NCBI GenBank assembly: GCA_965115915.1
Contig: OZ220483.1
Coordinates: 310,001 to 374,000, forward strand
Source of the DNA: G965115915 sp965115915
Lineage (GTDB): Bacteria; Pseudomonadota; Gammaproteobacteria; Eutrophobiales; Eutrophobiaceae
DNA: 64,000 bases
Direction of reading: 5' to 3'
Below, in pieces: positions 44,286-53,057 of the stretch; position 1 is the first letter of the stretch; every line of letters starts with the position of its first letter. The position numbers and the translations under genes were made by a program. The notes under the pieces are model-generated. The model was given only the letters and a program-made list of their open reading frames with translations. It did no database searches and had not been told where the DNA came from.

Positions 44286-44618
44286 TCAACTGATTATTGT
44301 CTCGTAATCCGCACTCTGTCCCATATTGTCTTCCCACCGTAAACGGATTTGGTCACCCACGTTGGCTCCTTCGAACATGAAGGACAGATAGGGGTTTTTT
44401 GATATTGCCCTGCTCCACTCACAGTGGAGCACCAGCGTGTCATTGTGGTAGGCCCACAAGTCGACTATATAATGCGCAGGCACCAGTCCATCCTCGCCCA
44501 TACGAAATCCGGTTTCCATCGGATGATAGATGATGGCCCGCACCGTTGCCACGCCGTCGCGTAATCGGGTCCGTAACCGCATCTTTCCAATCTTCTTGTG
44601 GTCGGCGGACTCAGGCAC
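44286..44618 (-). CDS. soxZ: Thiosulfate oxidation carrier complex protein SoxZ
   Basis: A 110-residue SoxZ, the partner that scaffolds SoxY in the periplasm. Family features: KMRLRTRLRDGVATVRAIIYHPMETG, then PAHYIVDLWAYHNDTLVLH and the C-terminal LRWEDNMGQSADYETII. GTG 44618 was chosen because AAGGAGG precedes it by 6 bp; that ribosome site lies inside the last codons of soxY, and the genes overlap by 8 bp. No signal peptide: SoxZ is exported as a complex with SoxY. Confidence 0.94.
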   Translation of the reverse strand: MPESADHKKIGKMRLRTRLRDGVATVRAIIYHPMETGFRMGEDGLVPAHYIVDLWAYHNDTLVLHCEWSRAISKNPYLSFMFEGANVGDQIRLRWEDNMGQSADYETIIS

Positions 44619-45054
44619 ACCCCCCCTCCTTGACATCTACAAAGACAGTCTGGCGGTAAAGCTGTTCCTCGGTCTCCACCACCGCGATGACATCGGTAGC
44701 TTCACCCAGCTTGATACGGGTAGCAATGAAGCCACTGCAGTTCGGTGCCAGACTAAAACTGGCGATCAACGGATTCGGGTTCTTTTCCGCCAGAATAACG
44801 ATGCGACGCACCCCGCTCAGGTCGGTGTTGACCCGGATCGGCACCACCGCGCCATGTTCTACCGAAGTGGCAATGTCAATGCGTACCAATTCTCCAGCGG
44901 GGCTGATCTGTTGGCCAGGGAAAAGCTCGGCCAGACTGCGCTCAAGCCGGGTCGCGGAGAATGCCGCCCGGTTTCGCTGCGCCAGTGCGCGCAACGGCAC
45001 AAGCGGGATTGTGCACAACACCGTCAGTCCCTGTAAAAAAACCCGACGCAACAT
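44611..45054 (-). CDS. soxY: Thiosulfate oxidation carrier protein SoxY
   Basis: A 147-residue periplasmic protein that carries sulfur intermediates on a C-terminal Cys during thiosulfate oxidation. A twin-arginine signal (RRVFLQG plus a hydrophobic stretch to ALA) fits Tat export. The swinging arm ends VKEGGCA, so the essential Cys is kept but the usual GGCGG or GGCG ending is shortened to GGC-Ala. The start overlaps the bepA stop by one base (TAATG), and the end overlaps soxZ. The other sox genes (soxXA, soxB, soxCD) are not in the window. Confidence 0.94.
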   Translation of the reverse strand: MLRRVFLQGLTVLCTIPLVPLRALAQRNRAAFSATRLERSLAELFPGQQISPAGELVRIDIATSVEHGAVVPIRVNTDLSGVRRIVILAEKNPNPLIASFSLAPNCSGFIATRIKLGEATDVIAVVETEEQLYRQTVFVDVKEGGCA

Positions 45055-46541
45055 TATCGCAGGCCCATCTTCTTTTCTTCGGCCAGTTCCTTTTCCAACT
45101 CGGCGCGGCGTGCAATAACCCGTTGTTCCTGGTAGTAATTCAGTTGCAGGTTGCGGTCCGCAAAGTGCAGCTGTGCTATCGCCTCCTTGGTGTCACCACG
45201 CAGGTACAGGGATTCCGTCTTGGCAATGGTGCCTTCGACCGGGTAGCCGGCCTGGCTCTCTGCCTGCGCCAACAGGTCAAAGAAATGTGCATCCTGCGAG
45301 TAGTTGTCGTTCCATTGGCGGTATTCACGCAGCAATGTCCTCGCCTCGGCTGGTTGACCGGCATCCAGCAGTGTCCTGGCCCAGGAGAACACCAGCGGTC
45401 GCGTGTTTCCAAACAACCTCTGCGCGTAGTCAAACAGTTTTATGGCCGCTGTATACTGGCGGCCAGCAGCGGATATTTCGGCTGCCAGTAACAGATAGTG
45501 GAGGTCGTCGCTACGCTGGTCCAACAGGCGTTGCATCTCTTCTGTTGCCTGTTCCAGTTTCCCACTGCGTGCCAGTGCCATGATATAACCATACTGCGCC
45601 AGTTCGGAATCCGCTCCCGACTCCGCCAAGGTCGCTATTTTCTCTGCGTAGGTTTTTACCGCCCCACTGGGCGTATCATCGCTGAACACATCCACCCGGA
45701 TGCGCATCAGTTCGTATTCCCGGCTGTTTCTTACCTCCCTCAGTGGGTAGCTGTCGGCGCGCGATTCGGAATCGGCGATGCGGCTGAGTGTCAGCGGATG
45801 GGTACTCAAAAACTCCGGCATCACATTCTCCCGATTCCTGTTCTTCTGTAGCAGCCGCTTGAAAAATCCTGGCATCCCGCGTGGATCATAACCGGAACGT
45901 ACCAGAAACTGCATTCCGACCCGGTCCGCCTCTTTTTCGTTGGCACGGGTAAAATTGATCTGGTTCTGCAAATTCAGACCCTGTATCCCCATTGTCGCCA
46001 GGGCGCCGACATCCGGATTTCTGGCCCCCAGCACTATCGCACCGAGCATCGCGGCGGTATAGGGCATACTGTATTGCTTGCGCTGTTCAAAGGCTCGCGC
46101 CAGATGCCGTTGTGTGATATGGGCGACTTCGTGCGCGATCACACCGGCCAACTCGCTTTCATTGCGTGCGTTGAGCAGTACCCCGGTGTTTATCCCGATC
46201 GTTCCGCCCGGACCAGCAAAGGCGTTGATGCGCCGATCAAATACCATGAAGAAGATGAACTCGGTTTCCGGACTGTCGCTGTTGGCCACGATTCGGGAAC
46301 CGATCCGCTGTATATACTGCTGTAGCAACGGGTCGTCGACAATGCGGCCATTCTTGCGCAGATGACGCATGAACGCCATGCCCAGACGGCGTTCCTGTTC
46401 TGCCGATATGAGCAAGTCCGAGGAATCCCCCATGTCGGGCAGACGGATGTCGTTTGCGGCCGTACACTGCAATGCGAAGGTTAGTAACAGTAAAGCCGTA
46501 GGGCAGACTTTGCCCTGGGATATCGCGATGATCCAATGCAT
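45054..46541 (-). CDS. bepA: Beta-barrel assembly-enhancing protease BepA (M48 family, TPR)
   Basis: A 495-residue periplasmic metalloprotease and chaperone for outer-membrane proteins. ATG 46541 begins a signal peptide (hydrophobic CPTALLLLTFALQCTA). The zinc motif is HEVAH near residue 140, the third ligand lies in ANEKEADRVG, and the C-terminal half has TPR repeats (about 310-495). The length is close to E. coli BepA (487). It heads a tight operon bepA-soxY-soxZ with one-base overlaps, an unusual pairing of envelope quality control with sulfur oxidation genes. Confidence 0.92.
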   Translation of the reverse strand: MHWIIAISQGKVCPTALLLLTFALQCTAANDIRLPDMGDSSDLLISAEQERRLGMAFMRHLRKNGRIVDDPLLQQYIQRIGSRIVANSDSPETEFIFFMVFDRRINAFAGPGGTIGINTGVLLNARNESELAGVIAHEVAHITQRHLARAFEQRKQYSMPYTAAMLGAIVLGARNPDVGALATMGIQGLNLQNQINFTRANEKEADRVGMQFLVRSGYDPRGMPGFFKRLLQKNRNRENVMPEFLSTHPLTLSRIADSESRADSYPLREVRNSREYELMRIRVDVFSDDTPSGAVKTYAEKIATLAESGADSELAQYGYIMALARSGKLEQATEEMQRLLDQRSDDLHYLLLAAEISAAGRQYTAAIKLFDYAQRLFGNTRPLVFSWARTLLDAGQPAEARTLLREYRQWNDNYSQDAHFFDLLAQAESQAGYPVEGTIAKTESLYLRGDTKEAIAQLHFADRNLQLNYYQEQRVIARRAELEKELAEEKKMGLR

Positions 46542-46656
46542 TGTCGTTGGATGTCTTGGTAGTGCATTTGCACCCGCCCTCGCTTGCATTATAGCCACAG
46601 CGGGTTTTCCAGACCAGTACGGCACGGCAGTGGTATTGGTGGCATTGCGCGGGTCG

Positions 46657-47544
46657 TCATAACAGATGGTCTGCTGCCTGCTGGTATTTTTCCACGGTCT
46701 TGTGGATGACTTCCTCAGGCAGCCTCGGGGCCGGTGCGTGTCGGTCCCAGCCCAGTGAGTCCAGGTAGTCGCGAATGTATTGTTTGTCCAGGCTTGGCGG
46801 ATTGGTCCCCGGGTGCCAGTCCTGTACCGACCAGAAGCGCGAAGAGTCCGGGGTTAACACTTCATCCATCAAATGGAGACGTCCTGCGCTATCGGTGCCA
46901 AATTCGAACTTGGTGTCGGCAATGATGATCCCGCGTTCTCTGGCATAGACGCAGGCCTCGGCATAGAGGCGCAAACTGACTTCCCGTATGTGCCGGGCGT
47001 GGTTATCTCCGACCAGTTTTGTCATTTGCTCGAAATCGATATTGCAATCGTGCTCGCCCCGTGTGGCTTTGGTCGAAGGAGTGAATATCGATTCCGGAAG
47101 TTGTGCCGCCAGCTTCAACTTGCCGGGTAACCGGATACCGGATATGTGGCCAGTGGCAATGTAGTCCTTCCAGCCGGATCCGGCCAGATAACCGCGCACG
47201 ATCGCTTCCACCGGCAGTGGCCGCAATTTTTTTACTACCATGGCACGTTCCTGCAAGGCGTCTGCAGCCGCATCGCCAAGTGTGTAGCACGGTGCTACAC
47301 CACTGAGATGGCTATCGATCAGCGTATGTGCGCGCTGGCACCAAAAACCCGACATCCGGGTCAGTATCCGACCCTTGCCTGGTACCGGATCGGGCAATAC
47401 CATGTCAAAAGCCGAGATGCGGTCAGTCGCCACGATGAGTAGCCTGTCTGCATCGATCTCATACAGTTCTCTGACCTTGCCACTGTACAGATGTTTCAGA
47501 CCCGGTAATTCGGGCCGGTGGTACAAAGGGGTATCCATATCCAT
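46657..47544 (-). CDS. purC: Phosphoribosylaminoimidazole-succinocarboxamide synthase PurC
   Basis: About 295 residues; joins CAIR and aspartate with ATP in purine synthesis. Features: HLYSGKVRELYEIDADRLL (ATP site), ATDRISAFD, VEAIVRGYLAGSGWKDY and the C-terminal DEVLTPDSSRFW. The longer form resembles the yeast ADE1-type enzyme rather than the 237-residue E. coli form. ATG 47544 is preferred; ATG 47562 would add six residues. Divergent from pfp. Confidence 0.94.
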   Translation of the reverse strand: MDMDTPLYHRPELPGLKHLYSGKVRELYEIDADRLLIVATDRISAFDMVLPDPVPGKGRILTRMSGFWCQRAHTLIDSHLSGVAPCYTLGDAAADALQERAMVVKKLRPLPVEAIVRGYLAGSGWKDYIATGHISGIRLPGKLKLAAQLPESIFTPSTKATRGEHDCNIDFEQMTKLVGDNHARHIREVSLRLYAEACVYARERGIIIADTKFEFGTDSAGRLHLMDEVLTPDSSRFWSVQDWHPGTNPPSLDKQYIRDYLDSLGWDRHAPAPRLPEEVIHKTVEKYQQAADHLL

Positions 47545-47717
47545 GCATTGTAATCTTTCCACCGGCGGAACGCTTTCCTTCTGATCCCGTTGCGATTTTT
47601 TGCCGGATCGCGGCGGGCGGATATCGCGTTGTGGGCCGGTGGCGTTCTGTTATACTCTGCCGCCAGCCGTACCCATCAGGGCGGCCGGTATACATCGATG
47701 ATTGTCCAACTGCAGCA

Positions 47718-48980
47718 GTGACGGCACCAAGAAACGCCTTTTACGCCCAGTCTGGCGGCGTGACTGCGGTGATCAATGCCAGCGCCTGTGGACTGATACA
47801 GGCTGCACGGCGTAATCGGCAGCGTATCGGCAAGGTGTTCGCTGGTCGCAATGGCATTGTCGGGGCCTTGACCGAGGAGTTGATCGATACCTCACTGGAA
47901 TCGGATGAGAGTATTGCCGCGTTGGCATATACCCCCGGCGGGGCGTTTGGCTCCTGCCGTTACAAGCTGCAGGGACTGGCGGAAAACCGGCGTGAATATG
48001 AACGCCTGATCGAGGTTTTCCGTGCCCATGACATCGGCTATTTTTTTTACAACGGCGGAGGTGACTCTGCCGATACCTGTCAGAAGATATCGCGTCTGTC
48101 CAATACCCTCGGTTTTCCACTGTGTGCCATCCATGTGCCAAAGACGGTGGACAACGACTTGCCGCTTACCGATGTCTGTCCAGGCTTCGGTTCGGTAGCG
48201 AAATATGTCGCCGTGTCGGTTTGCGAGACAGCGCTGGATCTACAGTCCATGGCCGCTACCTCTACCAAGGTCTTCGTGCTTGAGGTGATGGGGCGCCATA
48301 CCGGCTGGATCGCCGCCGCCGCCGGTTTGGCCCACACGGCTGAACAGCCGCTGCCGCTGCTTGTCTTGTTTCCGGAAATGGTTTTCGACCAGGCGGAGTT
48401 TCTTTCCCGGGTGAACCGACATGTGACGCACGATGGTTACTGCACGGTGGTTGTTGCGGAAGGTGTGCGCCGGCCAGACGGTTGTTTTCTGTCCGAGCAG
48501 GACAGTCGTGACGCCTTTGGTCACACCCAATTGGGTGGAGTGGCGCCGGTGGTTGCAGGGTTGATCAAATCCGAGCTCGGACATAAATGCCACTGGGCGG
48601 TAGCCGACTATCTGCAGCGGGCTGCCCGTCATATCGCTTCTGGTACGGATGTGGAACAGGCCATCGCGGTAGGCGAGGCCGCAGTGGAAATGGCCCTGGC
48701 AGGTGAAAACGCGATCATGATAGCCATTGTGCGCCGTTCTGACAGCCCCTACGTATGGGAGATTGGCAAAGCCAGTCTGGAGGAGGTGGCCAATCGGGAA
48801 AAACCGCTGCCTGCGGAGTTTATGCGCGAAGACGGCTTTGGTATCAGTGAGAGTTGCCGCCGTTATCTGTCGCCGTTGATCCTGCATGAGGCCTGGCCCC
48901 CGTTTGCGCATGGCCTGCCATGCTACGCCCGTCTGCGCAACACATTGGTGCCCAAACAACTCCCGACATTCAGCGTGTAG
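47718..48980 (+). CDS. pfp: Pyrophosphate-dependent 6-phosphofructokinase
   Basis: A 420-residue reversible enzyme converting fructose-6-phosphate and PPi to fructose-1,6-bisphosphate and phosphate. The start GTG 47718 (TAPRNAFYAQSGGVTAVIN) has no clear ribosome site. The phosphate-donor region reads YNGGGDSADT and the catalytic segment PKTVDNDLP; Lys in the latter is the PPi-type residue (Gly in ATP-PFK). VMGRHTGWIAAAAGLA and GGVAPVVAG also match the family. In sulfur-oxidising autotrophs the enzyme is proposed to run in the Calvin cycle and save energy as PPi. Its stop faces the hppA stop across 36 bp. Confidence 0.92.
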   Translation: MTAPRNAFYAQSGGVTAVINASACGLIQAARRNRQRIGKVFAGRNGIVGALTEELIDTSLESDESIAALAYTPGGAFGSCRYKLQGLAENRREYERLIEVFRAHDIGYFFYNGGGDSADTCQKISRLSNTLGFPLCAIHVPKTVDNDLPLTDVCPGFGSVAKYVAVSVCETALDLQSMAATSTKVFVLEVMGRHTGWIAAAAGLAHTAEQPLPLLVLFPEMVFDQAEFLSRVNRHVTHDGYCTVVVAEGVRRPDGCFLSEQDSRDAFGHTQLGGVAPVVAGLIKSELGHKCHWAVADYLQRAARHIASGTDVEQAIAVGEAAVEMALAGENAIMIAIVRRSDSPYVWEIGKASLEEVANREKPLPAEFMREDGFGISESCRRYLSPLILHEAWPPFAHGLPCYARLRNTLVPKQLPTFSV

Positions 48981-49016
48981 CCGCGTTCCCGGCTATCAGC
49001 CCCGCCTGATTGGAGA

Positions 49017-51026
49017 TCAGAGTAGCGGGGCAATGACCAGACTTACTATCGCCATGACGTTGATCAGGATGTTCATCGATGGGCCGGAGGTGTCCTTCAA
49101 CGGGTCTCCTACGGTGTCCCCAACCACAGTCGCCTTGTGCACCTCCGAACCTTTGCCACCCAGATTTCCTTGTTCCACATATTTTTTGGCGTTGTCCCAG
49201 GCCCCCCCGGTATTGGCCATCAACAGGGCCATCATCACACAGCAGATCAGCGCACCGCCCAGCATGCCCCCCAGTGCTGTTGGGCCAAGGCCAAAACCGA
49301 CCACCACCGGTGCCAGCACCGCCAGAGAACCTGGCAGGATCATTCGGCGCAGCGCGGCCCGAGTGGCGATGTCGACACAGCGGGCGGTGTCCGGTTTGGC
49401 TGTTCCCTCCATCAGACCGGGTATTTCATGGAACTGACGGCGTATCTCCTTGATCATATCGAAGGCCGCCTCTCCTACCGAGGTCATCGTCATCGCAGTG
49501 ACCAGATACGGAAAGCACGCACCTAAAAACATGCCTCCAAGTACCAGCGGGTCATTGATACGCAGTACGAACTCCGGATCCCTGGCGGCGGTTTTCTCGA
49601 TGAAGGCACTGATGATGGCCAAGGCTGCCAGTGCCGCGGCTCCGATAGCGAATCCCTTGCCAATTGCCGCTGTGGTGTTGCCAACCGCGTCCAGTTTGTC
49701 GGTGATCTCGCGGGTATCCTTGCCGAGTCCCGCCATCTCCGCGATACCTCCGGCATTGTCTGCCACCGGTCCATAGGCGTCGATGGCCATCGTGATGCCG
49801 ACGGTACCAAGCATCCCCACGGCGGCAATCCCTACCCCGTACAGCCCGGCAAACTGACTGGCTATGGCGATAATCAGAAAGATCGTAAAAACCGGGATCA
49901 CGACCGACCGGCTGCCTGTGGCAAAACCGATGATGATCGTGGTTGCGGTACCGGTCTCGGCGCCCTTGGCGATCTTCTCCACCGGTTTGCCTCCAGTGTA
50001 GTACTCGGTGGCCAGACCGATGACGACGCCGCCCGCAGCGCCACACAGCACCGCCAGCCAAACCTGGAGGGAGACCCCCATCAAATGAATCAGCAGCCCG
50101 GAACCGATGATGAACAACACCGAGGCACCTATAGTGCCGACGCGCAGCGCGACATCAGGGCTCTTGGCCGAGGACAGCCGTACCAGAAAGATGCCGAGCA
50201 GGGACGTTAGCAATCCGATCGAAGTCAGCGCGAGCGGCAGTATGGTCAATGTCTCTCTGCCTTTGTCTGCCAGTTCAAACGCGGCCACTTCTTTCATTGT
50301 CGTTGCCAGTGCCAGGGTTGCGATCATTGAGCCGCAGTAGGATTCAAAAATGTCCGAACCCATGCCGGCCACATCTCCCACGTTGTCTCCTACGTTGTCG
50401 GCAATCACACCCGGGTTGCGCGGGTCGTCTTCCGGGATGCCCGCTTCCAGTTTCCCTACCAGATCGGCGCCCACGTCCGCGCTTTTAGTGAAGATGCCGC
50501 CGCCCACACGCGAAAATAGCGCGACCGAGGAGGCGCCCATCGCAAAGCCTTCGATGGCATGAATTGTGTGGCTGTCGCCCGCGAACAGAAAAAACAGCAC
50601 CCCAATACCCACCAGGCCGGTGGCAGCCACCGTCAGCCCCATGATGGAACCGCCGAGGAAGGCGACATTGAGTGCGTCAGCGGCCCCCTTGGTGTTTGCC
50701 GCGACCGTGGTACGTACATTGGCATGGGTTGCGGTGTACATGCCAAAATACCCGGCTCCACCCGAGCACACCGCTCCGACCAGGAAGGCGAAGGCCGTTT
50801 CAATCCCTAATGACAGACTCAGTGCCACGATACATATCAGGCAGAATATCGCCAGGCGTTTGTATTCGCTGTGCAGGAACACCATTGCCCCGAGATGGAT
50901 CTCCTGGGCAATATCGGCGATGCGATCTTCTCCGGCCGGTAGTTTTCGGATATGCAAAAAGATCAGAACGGCACTGATCAGTCCGAGAATTCCAACACCA
51001 GCCGGTACCAACGCAATCGTAGTCAT
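49017..51026 (-). CDS. hppA: Membrane-bound ion-translocating pyrophosphatase
   Basis: A 669-residue integral membrane enzyme with about 16 hydrophobic segments that couples PPi hydrolysis to H+ (or Na+) export, or makes PPi in reverse. The PPi/Mg motif is DVGADLVGKLEAGIPEDDPR near residue 190, with DNVGDNVGDVAGMGSD after it. GNTTAAIGKG near residue 450 has Ala where K+-independent enzymes have Lys, so it is probably K+-dependent. The C-terminal KATVVGDTVGDPLKDTSGPS motif is intact. Convergent with pfp, which would consume or produce the PPi it handles. Confidence 0.96.
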   Translation of the reverse strand: MTTIALVPAGVGILGLISAVLIFLHIRKLPAGEDRIADIAQEIHLGAMVFLHSEYKRLAIFCLICIVALSLSLGIETAFAFLVGAVCSGGAGYFGMYTATHANVRTTVAANTKGAADALNVAFLGGSIMGLTVAATGLVGIGVLFFLFAGDSHTIHAIEGFAMGASSVALFSRVGGGIFTKSADVGADLVGKLEAGIPEDDPRNPGVIADNVGDNVGDVAGMGSDIFESYCGSMIATLALATTMKEVAAFELADKGRETLTILPLALTSIGLLTSLLGIFLVRLSSAKSPDVALRVGTIGASVLFIIGSGLLIHLMGVSLQVWLAVLCGAAGGVVIGLATEYYTGGKPVEKIAKGAETGTATTIIIGFATGSRSVVIPVFTIFLIIAIASQFAGLYGVGIAAVGMLGTVGITMAIDAYGPVADNAGGIAEMAGLGKDTREITDKLDAVGNTTAAIGKGFAIGAAALAALAIISAFIEKTAARDPEFVLRINDPLVLGGMFLGACFPYLVTAMTMTSVGEAAFDMIKEIRRQFHEIPGLMEGTAKPDTARCVDIATRAALRRMILPGSLAVLAPVVVGFGLGPTALGGMLGGALICCVMMALLMANTGGAWDNAKKYVEQGNLGGKGSEVHKATVVGDTVGDPLKDTSGPSMNILINVMAIVSLVIAPLL

Positions 51027-51216
51027 GTAAAACCCCTCATAAACAAGTGTCTTGGAGATAGCTCGTCCATCCGTTGACCGTAAGTAAGGACAGTCCGTTT
51101 GGAGACCCGTTTATGGTAACCCAAAGGGTGCGGCAGACAAAAGGTTTTTAGTTACGTTGTTTGGAATAGACGATGACAGAAGCGATGGGGTCTTGATCAG
51201 TCGTAATCGTCGAGGA

Positions 51217-51420
51217 TCAAAGCGAATCCGGTCCAATGGTCATGCGATTTTCCATACTGATCATCTGCTGACGCAGTACCTTTCTCGTATGTTTCCAGTC
51301 CGTGCGCGTAGCCAGATGGGCCGTTGTCTCGGCGATAGTCGATACCATAGCTTTTGTCAGCGGCATTTCTGCCCCCGCCTTGCCAGCGCTTTCTCGAAGC
51401 GCTTGTTCGGGATATGCTGA
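51217..51420 (-). pseudogene. Relic of a DUF1640-like gene
   Basis: On the minus strand, AGAEMPLTKAMVSTIAETTA, then HLATRTD and RQQMISMENRM, is plainly homologous to the intact gene at 41311-41709 (AGAEMPLAEAVVTTIAETTA, then HLAMRTD). The coiled coil is shortened to one unit, the frame ends at DSL just where the membrane helix should begin, and the N-terminal FDTHK start is lost. It lies 190 bp upstream of hppA in a gap that shows nothing else. Confidence 0.75.
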
Positions 51421-51732
51421 AGGACTGGAAGGACTGTGATGCCCTGCGTGAGGTTGAACACGTATGGCCAGCACATCCATAGCAGAGCCCGAGCAGTGCT
51501 GGTGTACCATTTACCTGCATGAGATGAATCTGTCGTGCACTTCGTGCAGGGTCGGATCTTCCGGTGCTTCTCGTAGAGTAATGCCTCGACCGAAAGCTCC
51601 TGTATCAACAAGGCACATATGGCACCGCCGTTTCCCGAGAACGCAGCCGCATGCGATTATCCGCAAGGATGGCCAGCGACCGTGACTTTCAAGCGGTCCT
51701 GCTTGCGTGGGGTTTCAAGGATATCACTATCC
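51421..51732. other. Gap between the DUF1640 relic and the RES gene
   Basis: 312 bp. A minus-strand frame (51357-51611) has a Cys-containing stretch (RKIRPCTKCTTD) without recognised similarity or ribosome site. I see no supported gene, repeat or terminator here. Confidence 0.35.
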
Positions 51733-52357
51733 TTATTTCATATCGCGGGATACGTCGCATCGGATCTCGACCAACGAGTGTGCGCGAGGGTTGCTCAGCG
51801 CTCGTCTGGCGAATACCGGCACATTGGTCCCACCCGACTTGCGGACCGACGGGACCAGCAGTCCGTCCAAGTCCTCGGAAACGGCTTCAACTCCCAACCG
51901 GGAGCAGAACGTGTAGTCGTTATCGTGCATCAAGTTGGGCCATACGGTTCGCATGGGGCGCAGGTCCTTTGTAAGGCCCAGGAAATCGCAGGTGAAGCTT
52001 GAGTACCATGCGATTCGTTCCCTGTTTGGCTTGCCAGCGAACTTTTTGCAGAACCGATAGAGAGCCTCTGCCTCTGCCGTTTCTGGCTCAAGGGAGAAAT
52101 ACCCGACAGGGAAGGAGCCATCGGAAAAACGTGACGTGGGGTAACCGGAGCCGTAGAGACGTCGCTTCGACAAGAATGGTGCGTTGACCAGTTTTTCGAG
52201 GGAATCGTACATCCCGTGCGCATTCAGGAACTCCCTCATCTCGGAGATTCTGTTCCCGACTCATTTTCTGGTCGTGCAGAAAGTCGTCGTCCATTTGAAT
52301 GGCTTGCAATCGAACCAAGACCTCCTCGCGCTGTCGACCGGCAATCTCTTTCAGCAC
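51733..52357 (-). pseudogene. RES-domain toxin gene with probable frameshift
   Basis: The main frame (51733-52239, or back to about 52260) encodes a RES domain: RLYGSGYPTSRFSDGSFPVG, then YFSLEPETAEAEALYRF, LRPMRTVWPNLMHDNDYTFC and KSGGTNVPVFARRAL. RES toxins degrade cellular NAD+; the Arg, Tyr and Glu of the first segment are kept. The N-terminal part seems to lie in another frame starting at GTG 52357 (LKEIAGRQREEVLVRLQAIQ, then DDDFLHDQK), which joins the main frame (NRISEMREFLNAHGMYDSLE) only if one base near 52261-52270 is skipped. The gene directly follows its Xre-type antitoxin. It is inactive unless the ATG 52239 form works or the shift is programmed. Confidence 0.72.
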
Positions 52358-52359
52358 AT

Positions 52360-52884
52360 TCAGTGCCCTGCTGCTGCCTCGACATACTCTTTTACAAGCA
52401 GAAGGTTTTCCATTGACCCGTCCAGCATCAGGTCCATGGGTGAGCGCTCGTTCAGCATCGCGTGCGGTTCCCGGAGCCACTGATTCTCGACGTTTTTGTC
52501 TCGAAACAGTGCCGACAGTGTCTTGCGGATTCGGTACAGGTATGCAACACGATCCCTGGCGTCCCGTCCCCGGAGAGCGTCCCGCCCGGTCAGCAGGCCT
52601 TTAACGAACGAGCCGTCATCCGGGTCCATTCCGAGCAGGACGGTCATGTCTGCAAAGTTGAGTTCCCATGTCTTGCGGAGATTCATGAGAAATTGAACCG
52701 GTCCCGTCAGGCGTGCCTGGTATGGTGAAGTCCTTGTGTTGAACTCCGGCCCGATGGTGTGGGCATACACTTTTTGATGGGAGACATCAGGATGCGACTC
52801 TTGCTCCGTACTCCGATACGCTCCCGACATTTCCTGCCACAGCTCGAGAGGTACATCCAAGACGAATGATCGGGTGCGTTTCAT
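52360..52884 (-). CDS. Xre/MbcA/ParS-family antitoxin of a RES-Xre pair
   Basis: A 174-residue protein starting MKRTRSFVLDVPLELWQEM. The middle has an Xre-like helix-turn-helix segment (WELNFADMTVLLGMDPDDGS). The C-terminal toxin-binding domain (DUF2384 type) reads WLREPHAMLNERSPMDLMLD, then LLVKEYVEAAAGH. It would neutralise the RES toxin encoded directly downstream and repress the operon. ATG 52884 was chosen because the frame to 53259 crosses the repeat-containing promoter region and overlaps the next gene upstream. Confidence 0.85.
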   Translation of the reverse strand: MKRTRSFVLDVPLELWQEMSGAYRSTEQESHPDVSHQKVYAHTIGPEFNTRTSPYQARLTGPVQFLMNLRKTWELNFADMTVLLGMDPDDGSFVKGLLTGRDALRGRDARDRVAYLYRIRKTLSALFRDKNVENQWLREPHAMLNERSPMDLMLDGSMENLLLVKEYVEAAAGH

Positions 52885-52925
52885 GTTATCTGCGCCCCTG
52901 TCCTGTCGTTTGTCTCTTAGCTGGC

Positions 52926-52958
52926 GTTCGCGTACATCGATCCGGGGTTCGCGTACAT
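52926..52958. promoter_or_regulatory. Direct-repeat operator candidate for the antitoxin
   Basis: Two identical 12-bp copies of GTTCGCGTACAT at 52926-52937 and 52947-52958, 21 bp apart start to start (two helical turns). They lie 42-74 bp upstream of the antitoxin ATG on its own strand, the expected place for autoregulation by an Xre-type antitoxin. Confidence 0.6.
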
Positions 52959-53057
52959 TGCTCCCTGCAAGGCAGGCCTGACCGCCGGTCCGTGGCCACC
53001 GCATAGTTCGGGATATGCCCCCCTCCAGCGTCTTTATCCCCTGAGCAGCGTCGAGGG

